From contig NZ_BCZQ01000003.1 of NCBI RefSeq assembly GCF_001598815.1, positions 434,001-498,000 of the forward strand: a stretch of DNA of 64,000 nucleotides, read 5' to 3'. The notes below the pieces were generated by a model. The model was not told where the DNA came from, did not search any database, and saw nothing but the letters and a program-made list of their open reading frames with translations. Positions 45,552-54,350 of this stretch are shown in pieces. This DNA comes from Sphingopyxis terrae subsp. terrae NBRC 15098 (GTDB taxonomy: Bacteria; Pseudomonadota; Alphaproteobacteria; Sphingomonadales; Sphingomonadaceae). The number at the start of each line of letters is the position of its first letter. The first letter of the stretch is position 1. A program made the translations under genes and the position numbers.

Positions 45552-46301
45552 TTGCTCAGCGACGCCGAACTCGACCGCTATGCGCGCCAGATCATCCTGC
45601 CGCAATTCGGCGGCGCGGGGCAGGCGAAGCTGAAGGCGGCGCATGTCGCGCTGATCGGCGCGGGCGGGATCGGCTGTCCGGCGATCACCTATCTGGCGGC
45701 AGCGGGGGTCGGCAGGCTGACGATCATCGACGATGATCGCGTCGAACTTTCCAATCTGCAGCGTCAGCCGCTGTTTACCGATGCCGACATCGGCCGTCCC
45801 AAGGCGGTCGTCGCGGCAGACGCCGCGCGGCGCATCAACCCCCATGTCGAAGCGGCGGTGGTCGAGGCGCGGCTCGATACGGGCAATGCCGAAGCGCTGC
45901 TGGCCGGTGCGACCCTGATCCTCGACGGATGCGACAATTTCGCCACCCGCCTCGCGGTCAACCGCGCGGCGGTCGCGCGCGAGATTCCGCTGCTCAGCGC
46001 CGCCATCGGCGCGTTCGAGGGACAGATCGCGCTCTATGAAGGCTGGCGCGGCGACAGCCCCTGCTACGCCTGTCTGGTCGGCGACGATCCCGACCGACCA
46101 GGCATCAACTGTGCCGAAGCGGGCGTGATGGGCGCGCTCGCCGGAATGATCGGAGCGATGGCTGCGCTCGAAGCGGTGCGCGCGCTGACCGGCTGGGGCC
46201 AACCGCTGACCGGCCGCCTCGCCATCCTCGACATGCTCGATCGCCGCTGGCGCGAGGTCGGTGTCGCAAAGGAGCCGATATGTCCGATATGCAGCGCCTG
46301 A
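45552..46301 (+). CDS. ThiF/MoeB/HesA-family adenylyltransferase (E1-like)
   Basis: 249 residues, starting with TTG 45552 (LSDAELDRYARQIILPQFGG), three bases after dut. The ATP-binding Rossmann segment is VALIGAGGIGCPAITYLAAAG, followed by RVELSNLQRQPLFTDADIG and DGCDNFATR. Zinc cysteine pairs CYAC and CPIC are present. MoeB/ThiF enzymes adenylate the C-terminal Gly of MoaD or ThiS sulfur carriers; no carrier gene is adjacent. It overlaps the DsrE-like gene by 22 bases, consistent with sulfur transfer. Confidence 0.92.
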   Translation: MLSDAELDRYARQIILPQFGGAGQAKLKAAHVALIGAGGIGCPAITYLAAAGVGRLTIIDDDRVELSNLQRQPLFTDADIGRPKAVVAADAARRINPHVEAAVVEARLDTGNAEALLAGATLILDGCDNFATRLAVNRAAVAREIPLLSAAIGAFEGQIALYEGWRGDSPCYACLVGDDPDRPGINCAEAGVMGALAGMIGAMAALEAVRALTGWGQPLTGRLAILDMLDRRWREVGVAKEPICPICSA

Positions 46302-46654
46302 GCATCATCGTCGCGAGCCGGGACGGCGCGCGCTTCTATGCCGCGCTGGAGACGGGGATCGCCGCCGCGGCGCTCGGCCGCCCGGCGCGGCTGTTCCTGC
46401 AGGGCGAGGCGGCGGCGCTGCTGCGTACCCCCGTCACCTTTGCCGGCGACAGCGCGCGCGAGGCGGTCGGCCAGCCGGGGCTTGCCGCACTGATCGCCGA
46501 GGCGATGGCGATGGATGTCGACCTGTTCGTCTGTCAGTCGGGTATCGCGCTCGCGGGCATGACGGCGAACGACCTGGTGCCGCAGGTGCGCGCCGCTGGC
46601 CTCGTCAGTTTCCTTGCCGACGCGCGCGCCGACGACAGGCTGCTGGTCTACTAG
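46280..46654 (+). CDS. DsrE-like sulfur relay family protein
   Basis: 124 residues. A short alpha/beta protein opening LSIIVASRDGARFYAALETG, with a central VDLFVCQSGIALAGM carrying a Cys in the position used by DsrE/TusD proteins to accept sulfur. It overlaps the MoeB-like gene by 22 bases, which supports functional coupling in persulfide handling. The stop codon is part of the hairpin at 46652-46669. Confidence 0.75.
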   Translation: MSDMQRLSIIVASRDGARFYAALETGIAAAALGRPARLFLQGEAAALLRTPVTFAGDSAREAVGQPGLAALIAEAMAMDVDLFVCQSGIALAGMTANDLVPQVRAAGLVSFLADARADDRLLVY

Positions 46655-46669
46655 GGTCAGGACCCTAGG
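46652..46669. repeat. Short hairpin TAGGGT-N4-ACCCTAGG, copy 2
   Basis: TAGGGT (46652-46657) pairs with ACCCTA (46662-46667) around CAGG. It contains the DsrE-like gene's stop codon and the 3' end of the convergent methyltransferase gene. Same motif as at 35582-35599. Confidence 0.5.
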
Positions 46670-47408
46670 GGTTCTTGCAGACCTTGATGGCTTTGGGCGC
46701 CGGGCGCTGACCATCGGGTACAAAGCGCGCGAGATAGCCGCCCGCGTGCGCCTTGTCGTCATAGGACAGAAGCTTGAAGCCCACCGCCTCGAATTCGCAG
46801 ACGAGCAGGCGAAAGGGTGTGCCATGCTGGGCGATCGGACGATCGCCGTCGACGACGATCACCTGCCCGTCCCGGCGCAGCGCCGGGCGCAGGCGCCACA
46901 GAAAGGCATAGGGCTCGCCGATCTCGTGATACATATGGACCATGAACACGCGGTCGAAGCTGGCCGCGGGCAGGCGCGGATCGTCGACCGCACCAAGTTT
47001 GAGCGACACGTTATCGAGCCGTTCGCGCGCGACACGGTCGGCGAGCCGCTCGATCACTTCGGGCTGGATATCCTGCGCCAGCACGCGGCCCGACTGGCCG
47101 ACCCGTGGCGCGAGCCGCACTGTATAATAGCCATCGCCGGCGCCGATGTCGGCCACGGTCATGCCGGGGCGCACGTCGGCTGAATCCATGATGTCGTCGG
47201 CTTCGTTGACGCGGTCGCGCGCCTCTTCGGTCGACCATTTGGTCGAGGTGATCGGCGCGACCGGACGGTCGGCGGGCGGAAAGTCGCGCGCGGTTTCGGG
47301 ACGGTCGCTATTGTCGCTCCACGGCGCGTTGCATCCCCCGAGCAGCGACAGCGCAGCCAGCGCGGCGAACAGCGGCAGTGCCGCAGGCCGGGCCGCGCGG
47401 CGGCGCAT
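46665..47408 (-). CDS. SAM methyltransferase-like protein with lipoprotein signal
   Basis: 247 residues. The N-terminus (MRRRAARPAALPLFAALAAL, then SLLGGC) is a textbook lipoprotein signal with lipobox LGGC at about residue 26. After a ~40-residue Asp/Pro linker comes a class I methyltransferase fold: VADIGAGDGYYTVRLAPRVG (motif I), QDIQPEVIERLADRV, FDRVFMVHMYHEIGEPYAFL and DGQVIVVDGDRP. SAM is not expected in the periplasm, so either the signal is misread or the domain has another ligand. Its ATG shares one base with the prfB stop (TGATG). Confidence 0.82.
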   Translation of the reverse strand: MRRRAARPAALPLFAALAALSLLGGCNAPWSDNSDRPETARDFPPADRPVAPITSTKWSTEEARDRVNEADDIMDSADVRPGMTVADIGAGDGYYTVRLAPRVGQSGRVLAQDIQPEVIERLADRVARERLDNVSLKLGAVDDPRLPAASFDRVFMVHMYHEIGEPYAFLWRLRPALRRDGQVIVVDGDRPIAQHGTPFRLLVCEFEAVGFKLLSYDDKAHAGGYLARFVPDGQRPAPKAIKVCKNP

Positions 47409-48535
47409 CAGTCGATATCCTCCACCTCGACCTTTTCGCCCGTCACCTTCTGCGACAGCGCCGCCGCCATGAAGGGATCGAGCGCGCCATCGAGCACGTC
47501 GGAGGGCGCAGTCGAGGTCACGCCGGTGCGCAAATCCTTCACCAGCTGGTAGGGCTGGAGGACATAGGAGCGGATCTGGTGGCCCCAGCCGATTTCGGTC
47601 TTGGCCTGATATTCGCCCGAAGCCGCGGCTTCGCGCTTCTGGAGCTCCGCCTCGTACATTCGCGCCTTCAGCATGCCCATCGCGGTGGCGCGGTTCTTGT
47701 GCTGCGACCGGTCGTTCTGGCTCGCGACGACGATGCCGGTCGGGATGTGCGTGATACGCACCGCCGAATCGGTCGTGTTGACGTGCTGCCCGCCCGCGCC
47801 CGAAGCACGATAGGTGTCGATCTTGAGGTCGCCTTCGTTGATCTCGATCTCGATATTGTCGTCGATCACCGGATAGACCCAGACGCTGGAAAAGCTGGTG
47901 TGGCGGCGCGCCGAGCTGTCGTAGGGCGAAATGCGGACGAGGCGGTGAACGCCGCTCTCGGTTTTGGCATAGCCATAGGCATTCTCGCCCTTGACCAGCA
48001 TCGTCGCCGATTTGATGCCCGCCTGTTCGCCCGCCTGATACTCGATCAGTTCGACCTTCATGCCGCGCTTTTCGGCCCAGCGCATATACATGCGCTGCAA
48101 CATTTCGGCCCAGTCCTGGCTTTCGGTGCCGCCGGCGCCGGCGTGAACCTCGATATAGCAGTCATAGCTGTCGGCCTCGCCCGCGAGCAGTGCCTTGATC
48201 TTGTCCTCTTCGGCGCGCGCCGCCAGCGTGGCGAGCGACTGCACCGCGTCATCGACCAGCGCCTCGTCGCCCTCCATCTCGGCAAGCTCGATCAGTTCGA
48301 CCGTATCGCCCATCTCCTTTTCGATCGACCGCGTCGCGGTGATCGCCTCGTCGAGACGGCGGCGTTCGCGCATGACATCCTGCGCCGCCTTGGGATTGTC
48401 CCAAAGCGTCGGGTCCTCGACCTTCGCATTGAGTTCGTCGAGGCGGCGCACCGCGCGGTCCCAGTCAAGGAAACGGCGCAAGAGCGCCAGCGCGGCGTTG
48501 ATGGTATCGACATGATCCTGCGCTTCGGCGCGCAT
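47408..48535 (-). CDS. prfB: Peptide chain release factor 2
   Basis: 375 residues, starting MRAEAQDHVDTINAALALL. The catalytic loop is GAGGQHVN near residue 250. The RF2 stop-codon recognition tripeptide normally read SPF is SPY here (VRISPYDSSARRHTSF). It is one uninterrupted frame, without the programmed frameshift of E. coli prfB. It recognises UAA and UGA. An open frame extends upstream but lacks similarity. Followed by the lipoprotein-type methyltransferase with a one-base overlap. Confidence 0.96.
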   Translation of the reverse strand: MRAEAQDHVDTINAALALLRRFLDWDRAVRRLDELNAKVEDPTLWDNPKAAQDVMRERRRLDEAITATRSIEKEMGDTVELIELAEMEGDEALVDDAVQSLATLAARAEEDKIKALLAGEADSYDCYIEVHAGAGGTESQDWAEMLQRMYMRWAEKRGMKVELIEYQAGEQAGIKSATMLVKGENAYGYAKTESGVHRLVRISPYDSSARRHTSFSSVWVYPVIDDNIEIEINEGDLKIDTYRASGAGGQHVNTTDSAVRITHIPTGIVVASQNDRSQHKNRATAMGMLKARMYEAELQKREAAASGEYQAKTEIGWGHQIRSYVLQPYQLVKDLRTGVTSTAPSDVLDGALDPFMAAALSQKVTGEKVEVEDID

Positions 48536-48596
48536 GGTCTTTGCTCCTGAAACTGTAGGCGACGGCCATAGTGGCTCAGCCGCGCGAGGCAAGCCG

Positions 48597-51113
48597 TCAG
48601 ATGATACCGCCGCGGTCGTCGAGGAAGTCGGCGTCGCTGCGCCGGCCATTGCCTTCCTGTACCGGCGCATCGGGTCGCTTGGCGGAGGCGGCGGGCTTGA
48701 TCTCTTCTTCGCGGATCGTCCGGCGCGGTTCGCTTTCGGGCTTGAAGGCTTCCCAGATGATCGCCGCCTTGGGATCGGTCCCCGGCCACGCGCCATAGAC
48801 ACGGCGGCCCGACTGGCGGTCGATACGCACCATACGGATATTCTTCGGCGCTATGAACGGCACCGGCGGCCGGTCGGTCAGCGATTCGAGAAAGAATTGC
48901 TTGAAGACCGGCGCGGCGAGGCTGCCGCCCTGCGCATAGCCGCCCATGCTGCGCGGCTGGTCATAGCCCATGTAGAGCCCGGCAACGACGTCGGGGGTGC
49001 CGCCGACGAACCAGACGTCGGTCGGGCCGGTGGTCGTCCCCGTCTTGCCGAACAGCGGCACGTTCAGATCGCGCAGCACCTGCGCGGTCCCGCGCTGGAC
49101 GACACCTTCGAGCATATGGACGACCTGATAGGCGGTCATCGGGTCCATCAGTTGCTTGCCCGACGGCGTGAAGCGCGGCATCGGCTTGCCATCCCAATCG
49201 TCGCTGTTGCACCCGTCGCAGGGCCTCCAGTTCTTGGGGAAAATCACCTTGCCGCGGCGATCCTGGACATAGTCGATCAGTCGGGGCTTGAGCTCGCGGC
49301 CGTGGTTCGCGAGCATCGAAAAGGCGTTGACCATCTTTTCGACCGTCGTCGACCCGGCGCCGAGCGCGGTCGACAGATAGGGTTCGTGCGTCCCGATCCC
49401 CATCGTCTTGATCGTTTCGACGATCGGTTCCATCCCGATCTGGCTCGCCGTCCTGACCGTCATCAGGTTGCGCGACTGTTCGAGGCCCCAGCGCATCGTA
49501 TGCTCGCCGCTGCCGCTCGCGCCGCCGAAGTTGCGGAAGCATTTGTTGCCGAAGCGCGCGCCCTGATAGACGCAGAAGGGGCCGTCAACGATCAGCGTCG
49601 CCGGCGTCATGCCATTGTCGAGTGCCGTCGCATAGACGAAGGGCTTGATCGTCGACCCCGGCTGGCGTTCGGCCTGGGTCGCGCGGTTGAACGGCGACAG
49701 GCGGACGTCGAACCCGCCCTGCATCGCATAGACGCGGCCCGAATGGGGGCTTTCGACGACCATGCCGCCCGACACTTCGGGGATGTTCTTCAGCGTATAT
49801 ACGCCGGGCCCGGTCGCCTTGACCGCGATCAGGTCGCCCGGGCGCATCGCCGAAAAGGCGCTGCCGCCCGTCTTGCGATAGCCCATGCTCGCGGCGCCTG
49901 CGGGCAGGCGGCCCTCTTCGCCGTCGGCAAAGCCGATGCGCGCCTCGCCGGCCGTTTTGGCGAGCACTGCGGCCACGCGCCAATTGTCGTAGTCGATGCC
50001 GATGAAGCTCGATGCGAGGCGGCTGCGCCATTTGTCGTCGGCCTCGATCCGCGCAATCGGTCCCGACCAGCCCTTGCCGGTGTCGTAGCGGACGAGGCCG
50101 CGGCGCAGCGCGCCGGTCGCGGCCTGCTGCATCTTGTCGTCATAGGGGGTGCGCACCCAAAGCCCGCCGCCATAGACGCTGAGGGGGCCGTCCTCGGGGG
50201 TCTCGCCGAACTGGTCGATCAGCTGGCGGCGCACCTCTTCCATATAATAGCCGCCGACCTGCGCGACCGCCTTGTTGCCCGTTTCAGATAGGCCGAGCGG
50301 CATCGCCTGCGCGGCGTCGCGCTGCGCCGCGGTGATCCAGCCGTTGCGGAACATTTCAGAAAGCACGAAATTGCGCCGCGCGATCGCCTTGTCGGTATTG
50401 CGCGCGCGGCCGTAGGTTTCGGGTGCCTTGGGCAAAATGGCGAGGAAGGCCATTTCGTGAAGCGCGAGCTGATCGACATCCTTGTCGAAATAGGCGCGCG
50501 CCGCGGCCTGGACGCCGAAGCTGCGACGGCCGAGCGGGATCTCGTTGAGATACAGTTCGAGGATCTGCTGCTTCGTCAGCGCCGCCTCGATCCGCTTGGC
50601 GAGGATCGCCTCGCGAATCTTGCGAGTATAGCTGACCTCGCCCGTCAGCAGCAGATTCTTCGCCACCTGTTGCGTGATCGTCGACGCGCCGACCGGACGG
50701 CCGTCGCGCTTCAGGTTGGTCAGGATCGCGGTCGCGATGCCGGGATAGTCGATCCCGCCATGTTCGAAGAAGGTGCGGTCCTCGGCCGCGAGAAAGGCGC
50801 GGACGAGAAGCTGGGGATATTCGGCATATTCCAGCTGGACGCGGCGCTCGCGTGCATAGCTGTGGACGGGCTTGCCCTCGCCGTCGCGCACCATCGTCGG
50901 CAGCGGCGGCTGATAGTCGCGCAGCTGGTCGACCGAAGGCAGGTTACGCGCGAAGATCGCCCACAGCAGCGCCAGTGCGGCCACGCCCGCCAGCGCAAGA
51001 TAGCCGAGCCAGCGGAACCAGCGCCGCGTCCACATCTGCCGGAACCAGCCAATGACGGCGTTGCTGTCGCGGCGCAGGCGGTAACGGAAGTGGGACGTGC
51101 TGTCGGCGACCAT
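48597..51113 (-). CDS. mrcA: Penicillin-binding protein 1A (bifunctional transglycosylase/transpeptidase)
   Basis: 838 residues. A basic cytoplasmic start and one membrane helix (about 36-54) are followed by the GT51 domain with catalytic Glu111 in EDRTFFEHGGIDY and GASTITQQVAKNL. An OB-like insert typical of PBP1A precedes the transpeptidase domain with GSTIKPFVYATAL (Ser near residue 488), SRN in EQSRNLM and GKTGTTTG. It polymerises and cross-links peptidoglycan. The C-terminal ~70 residues are charged and Pro-rich. Separated from prfB by about 60 bases. Confidence 0.96.
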   Translation of the reverse strand: MVADSTSHFRYRLRRDSNAVIGWFRQMWTRRWFRWLGYLALAGVAALALLWAIFARNLPSVDQLRDYQPPLPTMVRDGEGKPVHSYARERRVQLEYAEYPQLLVRAFLAAEDRTFFEHGGIDYPGIATAILTNLKRDGRPVGASTITQQVAKNLLLTGEVSYTRKIREAILAKRIEAALTKQQILELYLNEIPLGRRSFGVQAAARAYFDKDVDQLALHEMAFLAILPKAPETYGRARNTDKAIARRNFVLSEMFRNGWITAAQRDAAQAMPLGLSETGNKAVAQVGGYYMEEVRRQLIDQFGETPEDGPLSVYGGGLWVRTPYDDKMQQAATGALRRGLVRYDTGKGWSGPIARIEADDKWRSRLASSFIGIDYDNWRVAAVLAKTAGEARIGFADGEEGRLPAGAASMGYRKTGGSAFSAMRPGDLIAVKATGPGVYTLKNIPEVSGGMVVESPHSGRVYAMQGGFDVRLSPFNRATQAERQPGSTIKPFVYATALDNGMTPATLIVDGPFCVYQGARFGNKCFRNFGGASGSGEHTMRWGLEQSRNLMTVRTASQIGMEPIVETIKTMGIGTHEPYLSTALGAGSTTVEKMVNAFSMLANHGRELKPRLIDYVQDRRGKVIFPKNWRPCDGCNSDDWDGKPMPRFTPSGKQLMDPMTAYQVVHMLEGVVQRGTAQVLRDLNVPLFGKTGTTTGPTDVWFVGGTPDVVAGLYMGYDQPRSMGGYAQGGSLAAPVFKQFFLESLTDRPPVPFIAPKNIRMVRIDRQSGRRVYGAWPGTDPKAAIIWEAFKPESEPRRTIREEEIKPAASAKRPDAPVQEGNGRRSDADFLDDRGGII

Positions 51114-51174
51114 GATTGGCCTGCCTCTAAAGCCTGCTTCGCCGAAAGGGAAGCGGCTTGCGGTGGTCGGGCAT

Positions 51175-51292
51175 CCCCCTCCCGCAGGCGGGAGGGGTAG
51201 CGAGACTTGCGAGCTTGCTCGCTAGTCGCAGCCGGGTGGGCCACCCGACTGTCCGGGCCCACCCCCAACCCCTCCCGCTTGCGGGAGGGGGG
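51175..51292. repeat. Structured dispersed repeat, copy A (PBP1A-tetR gap)
   Basis: This is the same ~118-base unit as at 39692-39810. An outer hairpin CCCCTCCCGC/GCGGGAGGGG lies at 51176-51197, then AGCGAGACTTG, a small hairpin GCGAG-CTTG-CTCGC (51209-51222), GGGTGGGC, and a second outer hairpin at 51269-51290. The right part lies inside the tetR gene, whose stop codon (complement of 51222-51224) is within the unit. Confidence 0.85.
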
Positions 51293-51902
51293 TCAGGTCG
51301 AGCAACAGTCCGCCCAGCATGGCGGTAACATCGGCAAGGACGGAATCGGCCGGCACGCAGTCTTCTTCATTCGTCATCTCTTCGGCGGCAAAGCCAAGCT
51401 CGACCGCGAGGCGAAGCCGGCGCCACAACATGTCCCGGCCAATAGCAGGCAAATGCGGAGCGCATGCATCGGTCAGCCGGTCGGTGACGTGGCGATGCGA
51501 TTCGAGCCGGACATGGACGAGCCGCGGGGTCGCGTGGAGCGCGCGCAAGGTCCACACCGCGCCCGGTTCGACCCGCGTCACCGCGGCGGTTTCGGCGAGC
51601 AGTTCGCCGATATGCCCGGCCATCGCCGCGATGCCGCCGCGCCGGTGCCGCTCGATCCACGCCTCCAGCACCGCATTCTGCCGCTCCATCAGCCGGCGGC
51701 CCAATGCCTCAAGAACCGCATATTTGTCGCCGAAATAGCGATAGAGTGCGGGCGGGCTCAGCCCCGCCTCGGCGGCGATCCGGTTGGTCGAAATGCGCTC
51801 GATGCCCTCTTCGGCGAGGAGCAGGCCCGCGACATCGAGCAGCCGGTCATAGGTGGCGCGCGCGCGGTCCTGCTTCGGCGGCGCCTTCGCCGCGACGCTC
51901 AT
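51222..51902 (-). CDS. TetR-family transcriptional regulator, C-terminus made by a repeat
   Basis: 226 residues. The HTH is RATYDRLLDVAGLLLAEEGI with ISTNRIAAEAGLSPPALYRY. The last ~23 residues (LPQAGGVGGGPGQSGGPPGC) are translated from the dispersed repeat and are Gly/Pro-rich, unlike a TetR C-terminus. The start ATG overlaps the upstream stop (ATGA). It is the third gene of an operon with a lactone oxidase and a PLP enzyme. The 28-bp palindrome before that operon is its likely operator. Confidence 0.9.
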   Translation of the reverse strand: MSVAAKAPPKQDRARATYDRLLDVAGLLLAEEGIERISTNRIAAEAGLSPPALYRYFGDKYAVLEALGRRLMERQNAVLEAWIERHRRGGIAAMAGHIGELLAETAAVTRVEPGAVWTLRALHATPRLVHVRLESHRHVTDRLTDACAPHLPAIGRDMLWRRLRLAVELGFAAEEMTNEEDCVPADSVLADVTAMLGGLLLDLTPLPQAGGVGGGPGQSGGPPGCD

Positions 51903-53044
51903 CGCGCGCGGCCGCGCGCGCTCACCGGCCAGATGGCGACGAGCGTGTCGCCTGCGACGACATGATAATGGTCATAGAGATTGACGGTCGGGTCGCAGTG
52001 CGGGACGGTCAGCGTCACCGGATCGCCCGGCGCCATCCGTTCGCCGATGCCGGGCGCGACCAGCGCGGCATGTTCGTCGCCCATGAAGGCGAAGAAGCTG
52101 TCCGCGGGCGCGCCGCGCCGGACCACGGCGACCCCGCCGTCGGTCGACAGCGATTTGAAGCCTGCGTCGATGGTGACGAGGCCGCTATGATTGGCGCTGA
52201 CGACGCGCGCATCGACACCGAGCGCAACCTCGAACGGTACCGCGCCGTCGCCGGTCAGATCGCAGTCGCAATATTGCTTGTCCATGAAGACGTAGGAGCC
52301 CGCCTGCAGCTCGGTAAAGACGCCGAGGTCGAGGTCGATATGGTGCGTTCCCGTCCCCGATCCGCTGACGATTTCCGCCGCGAAATCCGCGTCGGCAAGC
52401 GCGGCGAGCACGGTCTTCAGATAGTCGGTGCGCTCGACGATCGCGGCGCGGCGCTCGGCATAATCCTCGATATGTTGCTGCGACCCGCAATAATATTGGA
52501 CGCCGCGCCAGCGCAGCGCCGGAAGCGCGGCGATGGCGCGCGCAAGGTCGACCGCCTTTTCGGGCGAGGCGACGCCGGTCCGCGCGATGCCGGGATCGAT
52601 GTCGATCAACACGTCCAGCGTCGCGCCCTGCGCCGCAAGCGCGGCATCGATCCGCTTTGCGACATCGGGATGATCGACCGTCGCCATCAGCCCGTCCGCA
52701 TGCGTCGCCAGCGCCGCAAGCCGTTCGATCGCGTGCGGCGCGGCGACCGGCGAGGTGATGAGGATGCCGGTGATGCCGCCATCGGCAAGCGCCTCCGCCT
52801 CGCCGATCTTCGCGCAGCAGACCCCGGCGGCGCCCGCCGCAAGCTGGCGCTTCGCGATATCGACGCTCTTGTGGGTCTTGGCATGGGGCCTGAGGCCGAT
52901 GCCACGCGCAGCGGCCAGCCCCGCCATTGCCGCGATATTGCGGTCGAGCGCCTCGATATCGAGGACGAGCACCGGCGTATTGAGGTCGGCGCGCGCCCCC
53001 TGACGGCCGACGAGATGGGCGTGCAGGGTCAGATCGTCGCTCAT
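51899..53044 (-). CDS. PLP-dependent D-threonine aldolase/D-serine dehydratase-like enzyme
   Basis: 381 residues from the ATG that overlaps the previous stop (ATGA). The alanine-racemase-type barrel has the PLP lysine in RPHAKTHKS (K56), preceded by NTPVLVLDIEALDRNIA. The C-terminal domain carries VPHCDPTVNLYDHYH with a His-Cys pair (about 349-350), the metal site of D-threonine aldolases and eukaryotic-type D-serine dehydratases. It likely cleaves or dehydrates a D-hydroxy-amino acid. Sits between a lactone oxidase and its presumed TetR regulator. Confidence 0.88.
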   Translation of the reverse strand: MSDDLTLHAHLVGRQGARADLNTPVLVLDIEALDRNIAAMAGLAAARGIGLRPHAKTHKSVDIAKRQLAAGAAGVCCAKIGEAEALADGGITGILITSPVAAPHAIERLAALATHADGLMATVDHPDVAKRIDAALAAQGATLDVLIDIDPGIARTGVASPEKAVDLARAIAALPALRWRGVQYYCGSQQHIEDYAERRAAIVERTDYLKTVLAALADADFAAEIVSGSGTGTHHIDLDLGVFTELQAGSYVFMDKQYCDCDLTGDGAVPFEVALGVDARVVSANHSGLVTIDAGFKSLSTDGGVAVVRRGAPADSFFAFMGDEHAALVAPGIGERMAPGDPVTLTVPHCDPTVNLYDHYHVVAGDTLVAIWPVSARGRAR

Positions 53045-54309
53045 GAAAACAGCGCCTCCAGATGCGGGTTCAGAAATTTGCCATGCGGATCGGCGGCGCG
53101 GCGGACCGCGCGATAGCGTTCGGCCATCGGATAGAGCGCATCGACATCGGCGCGCGTCAACGTGTGGCGCTTCGCCCAATGCGGCCGCCCGCCATGCGCC
53201 CGGAAAATCGCCTCGGCACCGGCAAAATGATCCGCCCATGGCATTTTCGCATATTGGTGCATCGAGATCGCAGCGACCGGCCCCGCGTTCATCGGACTCA
53301 TCCAGATATCGTCGGCGGCGACGGTGCGATATTCGAAGGGAAAGGTCACGGGCAAACGCCCGGCGCGAATCCAGCCGATCACGGCGTCGAGCGCGGCGAG
53401 GCCCGCGGCGCGCGGCAGTTCATATTCCATTTCCTCGAAACGGATCGTGCGGTCGGACGGAAAGATGCTGTGCGCGGGGCCGCGTCGCTCGCCGTCGAAG
53501 CGCGTCTTCATCATCGCGCGCTGGAGCAGCGGGGTCAGAAAGGGCGCGAAGGCCGCGATGTCGAGCGCGCGGCGGAACGCGCTTTCGTCGACATCGCTCG
53601 TCGAGCGCGGCGGATCGCACGGGTCGCACGGCGTCAACGTCTTCAGGATCACATGCTCGGCGTGCGGAAATATCCAGAATTCGATGTGGCGGTGCTGCTC
53701 GGCAAGCTCGTCGTAGCTTTCGCGGATTTCGTCCCAGCGCCTTTTCTCGATCCGTTCGACCAGATGAAAGGCAGGGACGACGGCAACCTCGATCTCGGTC
53801 GCGATGCCGAACAGCCCGAGCGACAGCCGCTGCGCCGCGAACAGATCGGGGTTTTCCTGCGCGTCGCACCAGCGCGTCGCGCCGTCGGCGCCGATCAGCC
53901 GGAAGCCCCGCGCAAAGGTCGACAGCGAGCCGAGATTGACGCCGGTCCCGTGCGTGCCCGTCGCCATCGCGCCCGCCAGCGCCTGCGGATTGACATCGCC
54001 CTGGTTGGCGAGCGCAAGGCCGTGCTGCCACAGCGCCTCGGTCAGCCGCTTGATGCTCCATCCTGCCGGGATGCGCGCGGTCTGACGATCGGGGGCGATA
54101 CTGAGCTCGCCCGTCATCGCGTCGAGGCTGACGATCAGTTCGTCCGACCGGCATAGCGGCATGAAGCTGTGCCCGGCGCCGACCGCGCGCACCTTGGCGG
54201 CCTCGCGCACCAGCGCGGAAAGCGCCGCCTCGTTCGTCGGTCGTGCCACCCTGGCTGGAGCACTCACGCTGCCCGACCAGTTGCTCCACCCTGCTTCTGC
54301 CGTCGCCAT
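53041..54309 (-). CDS. FAD-linked sugar-lactone oxidase (D-arabinono-1,4-lactone oxidase family)
   Basis: 422 residues. The FAD-binding VAO domain has RAVGAGHSFMPL, where His47 corresponds to the flavin-linked His of gulonolactone oxidases, and GAMATGTHGTGVNLG. The ALO C-terminal domain ends RYRAVRRAADPHGKFLNPHL. It is expected to oxidise an aldonolactone or an alditol-like polyol; substrate unknown. GGGAG precedes the ATG. First gene of the operon with the PLP enzyme and tetR. Confidence 0.9.
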   Translation of the reverse strand: MATAEAGWSNWSGSVSAPARVARPTNEAALSALVREAAKVRAVGAGHSFMPLCRSDELIVSLDAMTGELSIAPDRQTARIPAGWSIKRLTEALWQHGLALANQGDVNPQALAGAMATGTHGTGVNLGSLSTFARGFRLIGADGATRWCDAQENPDLFAAQRLSLGLFGIATEIEVAVVPAFHLVERIEKRRWDEIRESYDELAEQHRHIEFWIFPHAEHVILKTLTPCDPCDPPRSTSDVDESAFRRALDIAAFAPFLTPLLQRAMMKTRFDGERRGPAHSIFPSDRTIRFEEMEYELPRAAGLAALDAVIGWIRAGRLPVTFPFEYRTVAADDIWMSPMNAGPVAAISMHQYAKMPWADHFAGAEAIFRAHGGRPHWAKRHTLTRADVDALYPMAERYRAVRRAADPHGKFLNPHLEALFS

Positions 54310-54350
54310 GCCACTCTCCCGCCGCGAACGGGACGGAAGCTGCGCGCCCG

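Noticed and set aside
48536..48802. N-terminal extension of prfB upstream of MRAEAQDH
   Set aside because: Open frame only; the residues have no RF2 similarity and overlap the end of the neighbouring PBP1A gene.
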